Below, piece after piece: positions 54,833-63,385 of a stretch of DNA of 64,000 nt. The stretch lies in the NCBI GenBank assembly GCA_016838895.1, contig JAEKNU010000012.1, positions 21,716 to 85,715 of the forward strand. Reading direction: 5' to 3'. Made by a program: the position numbers and the translations under genes. How positions within the stretch are numbered: the stretch's first letter is position 1; every line of letters starts with the position of its first letter. Origin of the DNA: Chloroflexota bacterium. GTDB lineage: Bacteria; Chloroflexota; Anaerolineae; Anaerolineales; Anaerolineaceae. The notes under the pieces are model-generated. The model was not told where the DNA came from. It did no database searches and saw nothing but the letters and a program-made list of their open reading frames with translations.

Positions 54833-56250
54833 CTGGGACCCTCCAAAGCAGAGACAATTTTGTCCATCTTCAAGCTATTGGAACCTTTCACTAGAATTAC
54901 TTCATTTCCAGTAATCATTTGCTCAACGGATTGAATTAATTCATCCATATTGCTGAAATGAAGTATATTCCTGGACGACATGCCTGCTTGCTGGGCTGCT
55001 CCAGCGATCATTGCACTGACTTCTCCATAGGTAATCAATACATCACAGATATCTGCAGCCCGGACACCAACTTTTTCGTGTCCTTGTTTTTCATACTGAC
55101 CGAGTTCTTTCATATCGCCCAGTATGGCGATTTTCTTTCCTTCCAATTCATGCAATAAATTCAAGGCAGCCATTGTAGATTCCGGGCTGGCATTATAGGT
55201 ATCATCAAGTATTAATGCGCCTTTTCGGCTGTACACAGTATTTAGGCGAATTTGATTATTGCCTGATTTTAATCCATGTACAATTTCACCCCATGGCATG
55301 CCGTATGCCAAACCCACGGATGCCGCACGCAACACAGTATGTACAGAATGACGTCCAATTTGTGGAACCCGCAGATGCAGCGTGTCATTTTTATGATGAA
55401 GACGAAAACGAATGCCTTCTAAACCCATACCTTCAATGTTGTCTGCCCATAAATCAGCTTTGTTTGATAATCCATAATAAAAAACCTGCGCTTTGGTTAA
55501 GTCAGACATCGGTTTGACGAATGGGTCATCATAATTCAAAATCGCAATGCCTTTTGGGGCAGCAGGTAAAGCTTGGACAAGTTCAGCTTTTCCTACTGCA
55601 ATGGCTTCTTGAGATCCTGCTCTTTCAGCATGTACTGTACCGATATTCGTAATTACGCCTATTCTAGGGGAAGCAATATCACATAAGAACTTGATTTCTC
55701 CAGGTACGTATAGCCCCATTTCCAGCACAGCAACTTCATGATCTTCGTTAAGTTCAAAGATCGAAAGCGGCAAGCCAATTTCATTATTCAGATTACCAGG
55801 GTTTTTTAAAGTACAGAAATGTGTACTCAGCACATCGGCCGTTAATTCTTTGGTTGTTGATTTTCCAACACTGCCAGTGATGCCGATAACATCAACATTT
55901 AATTGATTTCGCCAGAATTTTGCAATGGTTTGCAAAGCCTTTATGCTGCTTTTTGTTTTGATGCAAATTGGTGCACTGATGTTGATTTCATCGAAATGCA
56001 AAGTTTCGCCGGTAGTATCAATCACCTGACAGGGAATCTCAGGATCATGGTTGATTAATGCGGCAACAGCGCCATTTCGAAATGCATTTTCGATATAGCG
56101 GTGCCCATCTGTGGTTTCCCCGGCCATGGCCACAAAGATATTTCCTGGATTAATTTTCCGTGAATCTACCGCCGCCCCTGTGACTATTGGGCCGGTAAAT
56201 TCTGGCGTTTGTCCAGTTAATGCTTCTAAACATTTCCCTATTGTTAACAC
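54829..56250 (-). CDS. murF: UDP-MurNAc-tripeptide--D-Ala-D-Ala ligase
   Basis: The last Mur ligase adds D-Ala-D-Ala. P-loop GITGSVGKSTTKE, NLNNEIGLPLS, and DDTYNASPESTMAAL are characteristic of MurF rather than MurE. 473 residues. It lies directly after the PBP gene, where murE would normally stand; no murE is seen in this window. Confidence 0.95.
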   Translation of the reverse strand: MLTIGKCLEALTGQTPEFTGPIVTGAAVDSRKINPGNIFVAMAGETTDGHRYIENAFRNGAVAALINHDPEIPCQVIDTTGETLHFDEINISAPICIKTKSSIKALQTIAKFWRNQLNVDVIGITGSVGKSTTKELTADVLSTHFCTLKNPGNLNNEIGLPLSIFELNEDHEVAVLEMGLYVPGEIKFLCDIASPRIGVITNIGTVHAERAGSQEAIAVGKAELVQALPAAPKGIAILNYDDPFVKPMSDLTKAQVFYYGLSNKADLWADNIEGMGLEGIRFRLHHKNDTLHLRVPQIGRHSVHTVLRAASVGLAYGMPWGEIVHGLKSGNNQIRLNTVYSRKGALILDDTYNASPESTMAALNLLHELEGKKIAILGDMKELGQYEKQGHEKVGVRAADICDVLITYGEVSAMIAGAAQQAGMSSRNILHFSNMDELIQSVEQMITGNEVILVKGSNSLKMDKIVSALEGPR

Positions 56251-56253
56251 GGT

Positions 56254-58044
56254 TTATTCCTTTGCAACCTTTTCATTTAACTGATGACGGATGTCATCTG
56301 GTGGAATATCCATCAGAACTACTAATTCGGAAACAACCTCTTGAAAAACTGGAGCAGCAACAACTGAACCCCAAATTGATGAGGTCGGTTTCTCGATCCA
56401 GATATAAACAATAAATTGCGGGTCATCAACGGGGCCCCAGCCCACAAAAGAAGCATTCGTGAATTCATTGGTGTAACCCTGAGCACTCGGGATTTCAGCC
56501 GTACCGGTTTTGCCAGCCAAACGGTATCCGGGAACCAATGCACTGGAGGCTTCCCGTTCCATGGATGTGGCTAACATGTTTGACAATGTGGTTGCAGTTT
56601 CTTCCGAAATGGGTTTGCCAACAATCATGGGTGACGAATCCCGGCGTTGGCCGCTATCAATCACTGATAACAAGGTATGCGGGGCCATCATTTTACCATC
56701 ATTGGCAACAGCCGAAATGGCTGAAATCATTTGAATTGGTGTGACAGCAATACCCTGACCAAAGGAATTGGCAGCCAAATCTGCATCCACCCAGGTATCT
56801 CCAGGCAGGTTGAGCGGCCAGGATGCTTCTCCTGCGAGGTCAATATTTGTTTTTCTGCCCATTCCAAAATCGAGCAGGTATTTGTAATAATCATCAGGGC
56901 CGACTTCAGTAGCCACCCAAGCCAAGCAGACGTTCAGGGAGTGCTGCATACAGCCGACCATATCTTGCGGACCCCATGCTGCACGGTCCCAGTTATAGAT
57001 ATTAATTCCGCCAATATTGATGGATCCGGTATCAATGAATTCTGTGTCTGGCTCTACTGCTTCCGTATCAAGTGCGATAGCCATCGTGAGTACCTTGAAC
57101 ACTGAACCAGGCTCATAAGTGATATCAATCGGGCGGTTGAAGTAATTATCCTGATACTCCCAATAACTATTTGGATTCATCCGCGGATTGGAAGCCATTG
57201 CCAGAATTTCACCCGTTTTCGGGTCCATAACGATAATTGAACCGGACTGTGCACCATTTGTAGCGACAGCATTATCCAGTATATTTTCAACACTGGCCTG
57301 AATTTCACGATCAATGGTTAATATTAGGCTTGAACCTGGGGGTACATCTATGTATTCCTTGATTTTGTTGGGATCTACTGGTGAGGCGATTTCAAGTGGT
57401 GTACCTCGTAACAGGGCGTTATATTTCTCTTCTACACCTAAATGTGCTTCACCTTTTTCGATATCCAATAATGAATAAAAGCCAAGGATATTGGCTGCCA
57501 GGTAATTCTCAGGATATGTACGTTGTAAATGGGGATTCCAACTTACACCTCTTAGGGTTTGGCTCGAACTACTACTATTTCCTTCATTGACGTACAGTTT
57601 TTCGTACTCATCCTGAATGGATCTAAGCTGTTCAATTTTTGCTGGCGAGATAAAATCTGCCACAACGATATAAACTTGATTATTCGCGGGATCATAGGGG
57701 ATGCTAATTCTATCCAATGTGTCCTGATAATCCAGGCCTAACACATTGGATAAAACATTGGCGATTGTATTTCCGTTCCCAAGCCTAGTTACAACCTTCA
57801 ATTCAACACCTACTTCGTAAACTTCCTTGTTGCCAGCCAATAAATGTCCCCAACGGTCATAAATAGCGCCGCGTTCGGGGGTGATTTTTTCCGTGTTAAA
57901 TTCATAAATTAAATTAGATTTATCACGGATGCTCATTACATTTGCATTGCCTTGAATATTAATCATTTGCAATACTACTGTTAACCCAAAAAGGGTAAGC
58001 AGTACACCAACGATTTGAAAGCGAGTCGGCAATGAAAATTTCAT
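56254..58044 (-). CDS. class B penicillin-binding protein (FtsI/PBP2-type transpeptidase)
   Basis: 596 residues: one N-terminal helix, a dimerisation/pedestal domain (RGAIYDRWGHLLA) and the transpeptidase domain. The active-site motifs are intact: SxxK in GSVFKVLT, SxN in HSLNVCL and KTG in LAGKTGTAEI. No C-terminal PASTA repeats. It is the septal crosslinking partner of FtsW. It overlaps the upstream ftsL-like gene by four bases. Confidence 0.95.
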   Translation of the reverse strand: MKFSLPTRFQIVGVLLTLFGLTVVLQMINIQGNANVMSIRDKSNLIYEFNTEKITPERGAIYDRWGHLLAGNKEVYEVGVELKVVTRLGNGNTIANVLSNVLGLDYQDTLDRISIPYDPANNQVYIVVADFISPAKIEQLRSIQDEYEKLYVNEGNSSSSSQTLRGVSWNPHLQRTYPENYLAANILGFYSLLDIEKGEAHLGVEEKYNALLRGTPLEIASPVDPNKIKEYIDVPPGSSLILTIDREIQASVENILDNAVATNGAQSGSIIVMDPKTGEILAMASNPRMNPNSYWEYQDNYFNRPIDITYEPGSVFKVLTMAIALDTEAVEPDTEFIDTGSINIGGINIYNWDRAAWGPQDMVGCMQHSLNVCLAWVATEVGPDDYYKYLLDFGMGRKTNIDLAGEASWPLNLPGDTWVDADLAANSFGQGIAVTPIQMISAISAVANDGKMMAPHTLLSVIDSGQRRDSSPMIVGKPISEETATTLSNMLATSMEREASSALVPGYRLAGKTGTAEIPSAQGYTNEFTNASFVGWGPVDDPQFIVYIWIEKPTSSIWGSVVAAPVFQEVVSELVVLMDIPPDDIRHQLNEKVAKE

Positions 58045-58514
58045 TTCAAGAGCTCCTTCCAGGAAAATCTGGAAAAAGAGAAATTACTGGTCACCATATC
58101 CCAGATGGATTGGGTGTACATTGGTTGGAGAATGCTGTTTGGCAACCCGATGGCTGTGGCACTGCCAGGTAATTCGTTTATACTGCGCTTCTGATAACCA
58201 TCAACATGGATATATAGCGATACACTGGGAGAGGAGGATCTAAATCCCAGTTCATCTGCACGTCTTGTCATGATTTTGTTTGAAGTGAGATACCCAATAT
58301 TCGAATTCATTGTTGCGATCTCACGTTCAATGCGCCCTTTTTCCCATTCAAGGTCCTGAATGGCAACCCCAGCGGCGGCGGCTTTTTCGGTTACATACAA
58401 GTAAAAACCGGCAACAAGTCCTAAACCCACCAGTATTATCAGGTAGATACCCAAACGTTGTATATGAGAGCGCCATGGGGCCTGTTTGTAAGCATTAACC
58501 ATTTTTTGTGCCAT
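58041..58514 (-). CDS. FtsL/DivIC-like septum protein
   Basis: 157 residues: short basic N-terminus, one transmembrane helix (about 22-42), then a helical, coiled-coil-prone stretch (DLEWEKGRIEREIATMNSNIGYLTS) and a polar C-terminus. Sequence is poorly conserved in this family; assignment rests on topology, size and position between rsmH and the PBP gene. It should bridge FtsQ to the synthase pair. Confidence 0.75.
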   Translation of the reverse strand: MAQKMVNAYKQAPWRSHIQRLGIYLIILVGLGLVAGFYLYVTEKAAAAGVAIQDLEWEKGRIEREIATMNSNIGYLTSNKIMTRRADELGFRSSSPSVSLYIHVDGYQKRSINELPGSATAIGLPNSILQPMYTQSIWDMVTSNFSFSRFSWKELLK

Positions 58515-58575
58515 TGTTTACCATCATTTTCTCTAGAATATTCAACCGATAAGGTGCAGAAACTATGCCAGTTTT

Positions 58576-59520
58576 TCATAATTTTTCAACAACTCGCAAT
58601 CGAGCACTTCTGGCTCTCGAGTTGAACTTCATTTCTTCTGGTGAAGCCTGAATGCTTTTCTTTGTTAGAATTCTGATGCTTGCTTTATGCCCACAAGTAC
58701 AAATAGGTTGTTTGGGTGGACAAATGCAATCTTTGCTTTCCAATTGAAAGTAGTGTTTTACAATGCGATCTTCCAGTGAATGGAAGGAAATAACTGCCAA
58801 TCGGCCACCAGAATGTAGTACTGAGGTTGCTTCTGGTAAAAACGCACTGATTCCCGCTAATTCCTGATTGACTTCAATGCGTATCGCCTGAAAGACAAGC
58901 GTAGCCGGATGCGCTTTGCGCGGGTTAATTTTCACAACTGAACTGATTACTTTGGTAAGCTGTCCGGTTGTTTCAATGGGTCGGGCTTTGATGATTGCCT
59001 CGGCAATGCGACCCGCACCTGACATTTCACCATATTTTCGAAAAATTGTCACCAGTTCAGTTTGTGCATATTGATTTACAACCTCACGGGCAGATTGTTC
59101 CTGCTCCGGATTAAAGCGCATATCTAGTGGTCCATCACTCTGAAAGGAGAATCCTTTTTCAGGGGTGTCTAATTGCATGGATGATACACCCAGGTCTACT
59201 AGTACGCCATCCACTGATTGCCAGTTAATTCTGGCGATTTCCTGACGGATATTGCTGTACGATGCCAGAGCAACTACAACACGATCAGAAAAAGGCGCAA
59301 GCTTTTTTTCGGCAAGTGCAATAGCCGTTGGATCGAGATCCAGGCCGAGTAATTGACCAGCAGGTGCAGATTGCTGCAAAATACCATAGGCATGCCCAGC
59401 AGCACCCAGGGTGCCATCCACAAATTTCATTTCTTGTGATGGCTGCAAGTATTGTAAAACTTCATGGTAAAGTACAGGTACATGGGCGGGGGAATTTTCT
59501 AACGGCGTACCCGCGCTCAT
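58576..59520 (-). CDS. rsmH: 16S rRNA m4C1402 methyltransferase
   Basis: 314 residues (formerly mraW). HVPVLYHEVLQYL, the SAM motif FVDGTLGAAGHA and GVLVDLGVSSMQLD with a following GFSF are typical, as is AVISFHSLEDRIVKHYF near the C-terminus. It methylates the ribosomal decoding site. Its start overlaps the mraZ stop by four bases. Confidence 0.97.
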   Translation of the reverse strand: MSAGTPLENSPAHVPVLYHEVLQYLQPSQEMKFVDGTLGAAGHAYGILQQSAPAGQLLGLDLDPTAIALAEKKLAPFSDRVVVALASYSNIRQEIARINWQSVDGVLVDLGVSSMQLDTPEKGFSFQSDGPLDMRFNPEQEQSAREVVNQYAQTELVTIFRKYGEMSGAGRIAEAIIKARPIETTGQLTKVISSVVKINPRKAHPATLVFQAIRIEVNQELAGISAFLPEATSVLHSGGRLAVISFHSLEDRIVKHYFQLESKDCICPPKQPICTCGHKASIRILTKKSIQASPEEMKFNSRARSARLRVVEKL

Positions 59521-59960
59521 GGTAGTTCCATTGAAAGATCCAGGTTAGCGAATATTTCCGGATTTTCTTCAGGATTTTGTAGCATTTGATCCTTTTGTTC
59601 CCATAATTCAGGATTCCATATCTCAAAGTTATCCCCGACACCAACAATAATTGCAGCTGAATCGAGCTTTCCTGAATCACGCAGGAATTGTGGAATTAAT
59701 AAGCGGCCAGCCTTGTCTAGATCAACCCGGTCGGCGTGTGCAAAAACCAGTCGTTTTAGCTGACGGGCGGCAGGATTTGTCATGCTCATCGTATTTACTT
59801 TGGCATACATTTTTTCAAAATTGTTTGATGGCATAACAACGAGGTTTTGATCAAAGCCCTGGGTGATAAAGGCGCCCTCAACCAACAATTCCCGGAAACG
59901 TGCCGGAATTGTCAAGCGACCTTTTTCATCTATGCTATGTTCGTAATACCCTAAGAACAT
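59517..59960 (-). CDS. mraZ: transcriptional regulator MraZ
   Basis: 147 residues with two SpoVT/AbrB-like swapped-hairpin repeats: HSIDEKGRLTIPARFR (first) and ADRVDLDKAGRLLIPQFLRD (second). Known MraZ proteins form rings and bind direct repeats ahead of their own operon. The ATG at 59960 starts the conserved MFLGYYEHSID; an in-frame TTG at 60023 would start inside the binding repeats and is rejected. First gene of the dcw cluster. Confidence 0.95.
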   Translation of the reverse strand: MFLGYYEHSIDEKGRLTIPARFRELLVEGAFITQGFDQNLVVMPSNNFEKMYAKVNTMSMTNPAARQLKRLVFAHADRVDLDKAGRLLIPQFLRDSGKLDSAAIIVGVGDNFEIWNPELWEQKDQMLQNPEENPEIFANLDLSMELP

Positions 59961-59989
59961 AAGTTCTAAACCTCGTATAAACCACAGAA

Positions 59990-60005
59990 CGCCGGAATAC
60001 CGGCG
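59990..60005. repeat. small hairpin in the mraZ leader
   Basis: CGCCGG-AATA-CCGGCG is a perfect 6-bp stem with a four-base loop, about 30 bases before the mraZ start. No T-run follows, so not a terminator. Role unknown. Confidence 0.45.
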
Positions 60006-60007
60006 CT

Positions 60008-60042
60008 CCACTTTCACCCACAATTAACCACAATTTTCCACA
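60008..60042 (-). promoter_or_regulatory. MraZ box: four GTGG direct repeats at 10-bp spacing
   Basis: On the minus strand TGTGG, TGTGG, TGTGG and AGTGG start exactly every 10 bases, just downstream of the -10 box. MraZ of other bacteria binds GTGG/TGGG-type direct repeats one helical turn apart (known). Autorepression of the whole dcw cluster is inferred. Confidence 0.82.
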
Positions 60043-60070
60043 GTATAAACGAATTGAGACCAATTTGCAA
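60042..60070 (-). promoter_or_regulatory. dcw cluster promoter
   Basis: TTGCAA (60070-60065) and TATACT (60047-60042) on the minus strand are spaced by 17 bases. The repeats above overlap the start site. Confidence 0.7.
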
Positions 60071-60083
60071 GTCATAAACCCAC

Positions 60084-60105
60084 CCCAAAAATTATTATTT
60101 TTGGG
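60084..60105. repeat. AT-rich perfect inverted repeat upstream of the dcw promoter
   Basis: CCCAAAAA-TTATTA-TTTTTGGG gives an 8-bp stem. It lies between the helicase terminator and the dcw promoter. It may serve as a backup terminator or simple bend, but no U-tract follows the stem on either strand. Confidence 0.4.
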
Positions 60106-60162
60106 ATCCTTTGTTTTTGTTTGATTGTGGTGAGTTTGGATGGCCAGGAAAGGTGAAGTGGG

Positions 60163-60190
60163 AAAAAAAATAACTCCCGCAGGAGTTATT
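60163..60190 (-). terminator. terminator of the helicase-like gene, overlapping its stop
   Basis: On the minus strand AATAACTCC (60190-60182) pairs with GGAGTTATT (60177-60169), followed by a run of T. The TAA at 60188-60186 is part of the stem. Confidence 0.9.
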
Positions 60191-61457
60191 TGATCGTTTT
60201 CTTGTTTTGTCTATTTACAGGGTGTTGCCTTTGATTGTTTTGAGTATTTCCAGGCTTTGAGGAATCATTACTTCCCGATCGTCGGTTTTGATTTCTCTGT
60301 GAGCCTGATTTTCCTCGATATTGATTTCTTCCGGATCGCTGTCCGCGAGAATGACGTTGTTGAGATGGGTTCATTTTTTCAAATTTCTTTCCCAATATTC
60401 GTTCAATTTTCCTTACTGAAGCGGTATCCTCATTGGTTACCAGAGAGATGAAGCGAATATTTTGTTTTACTTCTGTATGGGAACGCGTATGTCTCATATA
60501 TTGTTGCGGACTTTTTGGCAGATCATAAAAAATTACGACATCAAAATATTCGCGATAATTTGGCTGTGAAATCGGCTCGCAAGTGACAAACACTTTCTCT
60601 GATAATTTATAATCCCCATCACTCTGGTTGCCTTGTTTGCGAGAAGGATCAAAAAAGATACTATTAATATTGTTTTCTTTTAGTTTTTCAATAATTTGTG
60701 ATGTACGCTGGATACTCCAGGTAACAATCAAATGATTTTTATTACGATGTTGATTTATTAATTGGGCAAGATTTTTATCTTTTGCATTCGGATTGATTGG
60801 ATAAAGAATATGTGCCGAACTGGGTTCTTTATTCACGTTTCCAGGATTGACAAGTAGCGCGTGTTTTGTAACTTCATTACGGAAATTCTGTAATCGGTTC
60901 GTGAGTGAGTTTGCATACAACAAATTTTGGCGTTGAATCGGCAAACGACGCAGTATCTTCTTCACTTGAACAAACATACCCTGAATAATTAATTGTTCTG
61001 CACCATCCAACACTAACGTTTCAATATGAGTTAATGTGATTCCACCACGTTCCAATATTTGGATTAGTCGATTTGGACAGGCAACGGCAATTTCAACACC
61101 CTGGCGCAACGTTTGAATTTGTTCAAGAATCTCGTCACGATTATTCAGCAGCACACTGCGAAGTCTGGCTTTTTCACCTACCTGTCTGATTAAGTCGTGA
61201 ATTTCTATTGCAGCTTGTTGCGTTGCCGCGACAATCAAAACTCTTAGGTGGCCATGGGGACCTGAGACGATATTTGAAATTAAAGGTAATAAATAGGATA
61301 ATCTTCTTTCCTGATTTTCTTCACCTATGACGATTACATCTTGTTGGTTAAATATTGCAGGAATTGTATTTTCTAATATCGTCGTTGACCCCTTATAGCC
61401 CAGTTCCTTGAATCCTTTTTCTACATGTTCCTGGAGTTGTATATCTTCTAATGCCAC
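60186..61457 (-). CDS. DEAD-box-helicase-like protein with degenerate ATPase motifs and a basic tail
   Basis: 423 residues aligned along DEAD-box landmarks: GFKELGY at the Q-motif region (15-21), PAIFNQQDVIVIG leading to motif I, LVLDGAEQL at motif II and a RecA2-like half from about 210. The key residues are missing. Motif I reads IGEENQER (44-51) instead of AxTGxGKT, motif II is DGAE (151-154) not DEAD, motif III is ANS (182-184) not SAT, and motif VI has no HRxGRxxR. It therefore should not hydrolyse ATP. The last about 60 residues are rich in Arg, Gly, Asn, Gln and Ser, an RNA-binding-type tail. Possibly an RNA-binding or ribosome-linked scaffold. Transcribed toward the dcw promoter, with its own terminator. 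Confidence 0.75.
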   Translation of the reverse strand: MALEDIQLQEHVEKGFKELGYKGSTTILENTIPAIFNQQDVIVIGEENQERRLSYLLPLISNIVSGPHGHLRVLIVAATQQAAIEIHDLIRQVGEKARLRSVLLNNRDEILEQIQTLRQGVEIAVACPNRLIQILERGGITLTHIETLVLDGAEQLIIQGMFVQVKKILRRLPIQRQNLLYANSLTNRLQNFRNEVTKHALLVNPGNVNKEPSSAHILYPINPNAKDKNLAQLINQHRNKNHLIVTWSIQRTSQIIEKLKENNINSIFFDPSRKQGNQSDGDYKLSEKVFVTCEPISQPNYREYFDVVIFYDLPKSPQQYMRHTRSHTEVKQNIRFISLVTNEDTASVRKIERILGKKFEKMNPSQQRHSRGQRSGRNQYRGKSGSQRNQNRRSGSNDSSKPGNTQNNQRQHPVNRQNKKTIK

Positions 61458-61567
61458 AGAAAACCCTCTATTATTATTGATTAATTCCCTGAAAGTATAA
61501 CATAAAAAAATTTGAGGTACGACGAAGCGTTGTCTAAAATATTAATATGAACTTTATTCCAATCATA

Positions 61568-61597
61568 TTGACTGTGGGGTAAGCAATGTGACATAAT
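61568..61597 (+). promoter_or_regulatory. promoter of the PilZ-domain gene
   Basis: TTGACT (61568-61573) and CATAAT (61592-61597) spaced by 18 bases, about 58 bases before the chosen start. Confidence 0.5.
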
Positions 61598-61654
61598 AAT
61601 AGAAACAATACTATTGTTCTGTGTTTGAATTTAACTGTTGTATATGAGGGCAAA

Positions 61655-62470
61655 ATGGCACAAATGGGTGTTTTCCGACAAATTTTTCAAGATAAGGGAA
61701 CCATACGCTTGATGAATGTATATAAGGGGATTCCAATATCTACAAGTGGAATGATATTAGCCGTAGACCCTGAATCTATCACTGTTCATACTGAAAAGAG
61801 TCAGGTTGTCAGTATGTATCATGATCGGCAGACATTTATTCATACTGAACTCGAAAATAACATTTATATGGCGAAAGTAGAGTCTATTGATTTTAAGAAT
61901 GTGAACGCTGTTTTAACAAATTTTAAAGTTGCCAGCGATCAGATTGGCAAACGCACACAAGTACGTGTTGTACCCGCTGATCCGATCCGGAGTGTGGTAA
62001 AAACCAGTGAGATTCGTACAATTAATCAGGGCATACTGGCTGATGTTTCACAAACCGGACTGGCAATTTACATTAGCAGTGAGGATTTTTCGCCGGTCGT
62101 TTATAAACCAGGGGTGAAAATTAACTTATTCCTGAAATTGCCTATCCCAATACGACAGACAGCAAAATTGAAAATGCCGGAAAGGGAAGTAAAACCCAGA
62201 TACGACAATATTCGACAACCGACGTATCAGCATACAACCCCCGGTTCTGATAGTGATAATGAAAAACGGGAAAAACTGGACCCTGAAGTTGAATTGATTG
62301 GCACGATTGTAAATATTCATGCAGATAACCGCAAAGGGCGATATCGTGTTGGTGTAAAAGTCTCCATGAAAGACCCATCCAAAAAAGTGCTGTCCAGTTT
62401 TATATCCATGCGCCAGGCGGAAATTATTCGGGAGATACGTGAAGCATATCAACAGTTGGCTTCTCGATAA
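61655..62470 (+). CDS. PilZ-domain protein, probable c-di-GMP receptor
   Basis: 271 residues from ATG at 61655, which has GAGGG upstream; a TTG at 61625 is less likely. An N-terminal beta-rich domain (about 1-90, YcgR-N-like) is followed by a PilZ domain whose c-di-GMP motifs are intact: RTQVR (RxxxR, residues 100-104) and DVSQTG ((D/N)xSxxG, 130-135). A polar insertion (about 175-220) interrupts the second half before GTIVNIHADNRKGRYRVGVKV. It likely changes its interaction with a motility or envelope target on binding c-di-GMP. Convergent with the comM remnant, 6 bases between stops. Confidence 0.82.
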   Translation: MAQMGVFRQIFQDKGTIRLMNVYKGIPISTSGMILAVDPESITVHTEKSQVVSMYHDRQTFIHTELENNIYMAKVESIDFKNVNAVLTNFKVASDQIGKRTQVRVVPADPIRSVVKTSEIRTINQGILADVSQTGLAIYISSEDFSPVVYKPGVKINLFLKLPIPIRQTAKLKMPEREVKPRYDNIRQPTYQHTTPGSDSDNEKREKLDPEVELIGTIVNIHADNRKGRYRVGVKVSMKDPSKKVLSSFISMRQAEIIREIREAYQQLASR

Positions 62471-62476
62471 AAAAAA

Positions 62477-63379
62477 TCACATCATCAATGATAATTTAGA
62501 ACGATACTGCAATGCCTCGGCGATAAACGTTGGGGCAATTTCGTTTTCACCCGCCAAATCGGCGATAGTGCGGGATATTTTCAGAATGCGATGGTATCCT
62601 CTGGCTGAGAGTTGCAAGCGATTAACAGCTGATTGCAGCAGGCTTTTACATTCTGTCGAGAGTGAGCAGAACTTGCGGATTTCTCCAATCCCCATATCCG
62701 AATTGTGATGCAATGCCGGCTGCGAAGGGTCTTCCAACTCACTAAATCGTTGTCGTTGAACTGTTCTGGCGGTCTCAACCCGGTTTTGTATTGTTGCCGA
62801 ATCTTCACCAAGACGCGTGTCAGTCAACTTTTCATACTCAACTCTGGGAACTTGAATACAGATATCCATACGATCCAATAAGGGGCCGGAGATTCTTTTT
62901 TGATATTTTGCTATCATTGATGAGGAACAACTGCATGGTTTTACTGCATCACCATAATAGCCACAAGGGCAAGGATTCATGGCAGCAATCAACTGGAAAT
63001 TTGCTGGGAAGGTTAAGGAACCCTGCGCCCGGCTGATGGTGACAGCCTTGTCTTCCATGGGTTGACGCAATACTTCCAGGACACGAGAGCCAAATTCAGG
63101 AAATTCATCCAGGAATAGAATGCCTAAATGAGCTAATGAAATTTCACCTGGATGAGGCCAATTACCCCCACCGACTAATCCGGCATGGGAGATGGTATGA
63201 TGCGGTGCACGAAAAGGCCGTTCCTGGATTAATGGTGTGCCAGTGGGCAATAAATCTGCAACCGAATAGATGCGGGTGGTATCAAGTGCTTCTTCAATGG
63301 AAAGACTTGGTAGGATGGATGGCAGTGCTCTTGCCAGGAGTGTTTTACCGCTGCCCGGAGAGCCGATCATCAATACGTT
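62477..63379 (-). pseudogene. comM: comM (YifB/Mg-chelatase-like) 3' part, 5' part displaced
   Basis: The frame encodes the C-terminal part of ComM starting at NVLMIGSPGSGKT, that is, exactly at the Walker A motif. Walker B ILFLDEFPEF, the Cys-rich AAMNPCPCGYYGD, and the Mg-chelatase C-terminal domain (GYHRILKISRTIADL) are intact. ComM is about 500 residues; the missing roughly 200-residue N-terminal (Lon-like) domain is not here. Upstream codons instead read into a serine recombinase. The remnant could be translated from ATG at 63370, overlapping the recombinase stop, giving a AAA+ fragment of uncertain function. ComM normally is a helicase in DNA branch migration during transformation. Confidence 0.85.
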
Positions 63380-63385
63380 ATAGAC
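63370..63385. other. probable integration junction (att site) in comM
   Basis: On the minus strand the comM-like frame is in register up to codon N of NVLMIG (63379-63377), and upstream of it the codons (W-F-I-V-Y) no longer match the usual AAxGGH. The switch must lie at about 63377-63385. The crossover dinucleotide cannot be defined without the empty site. Confidence 0.65.

Noticed and set aside
60084..60105. Rho-independent terminator
   Set aside because: The stem is mainly A-T and no U-tract follows it on either strand; listed only as an inverted repeat.
62477..63379. Complete comM gene with a TTG start
   Set aside because: The N-terminal Lon-like domain is missing and the upstream codons belong to a recombinase.
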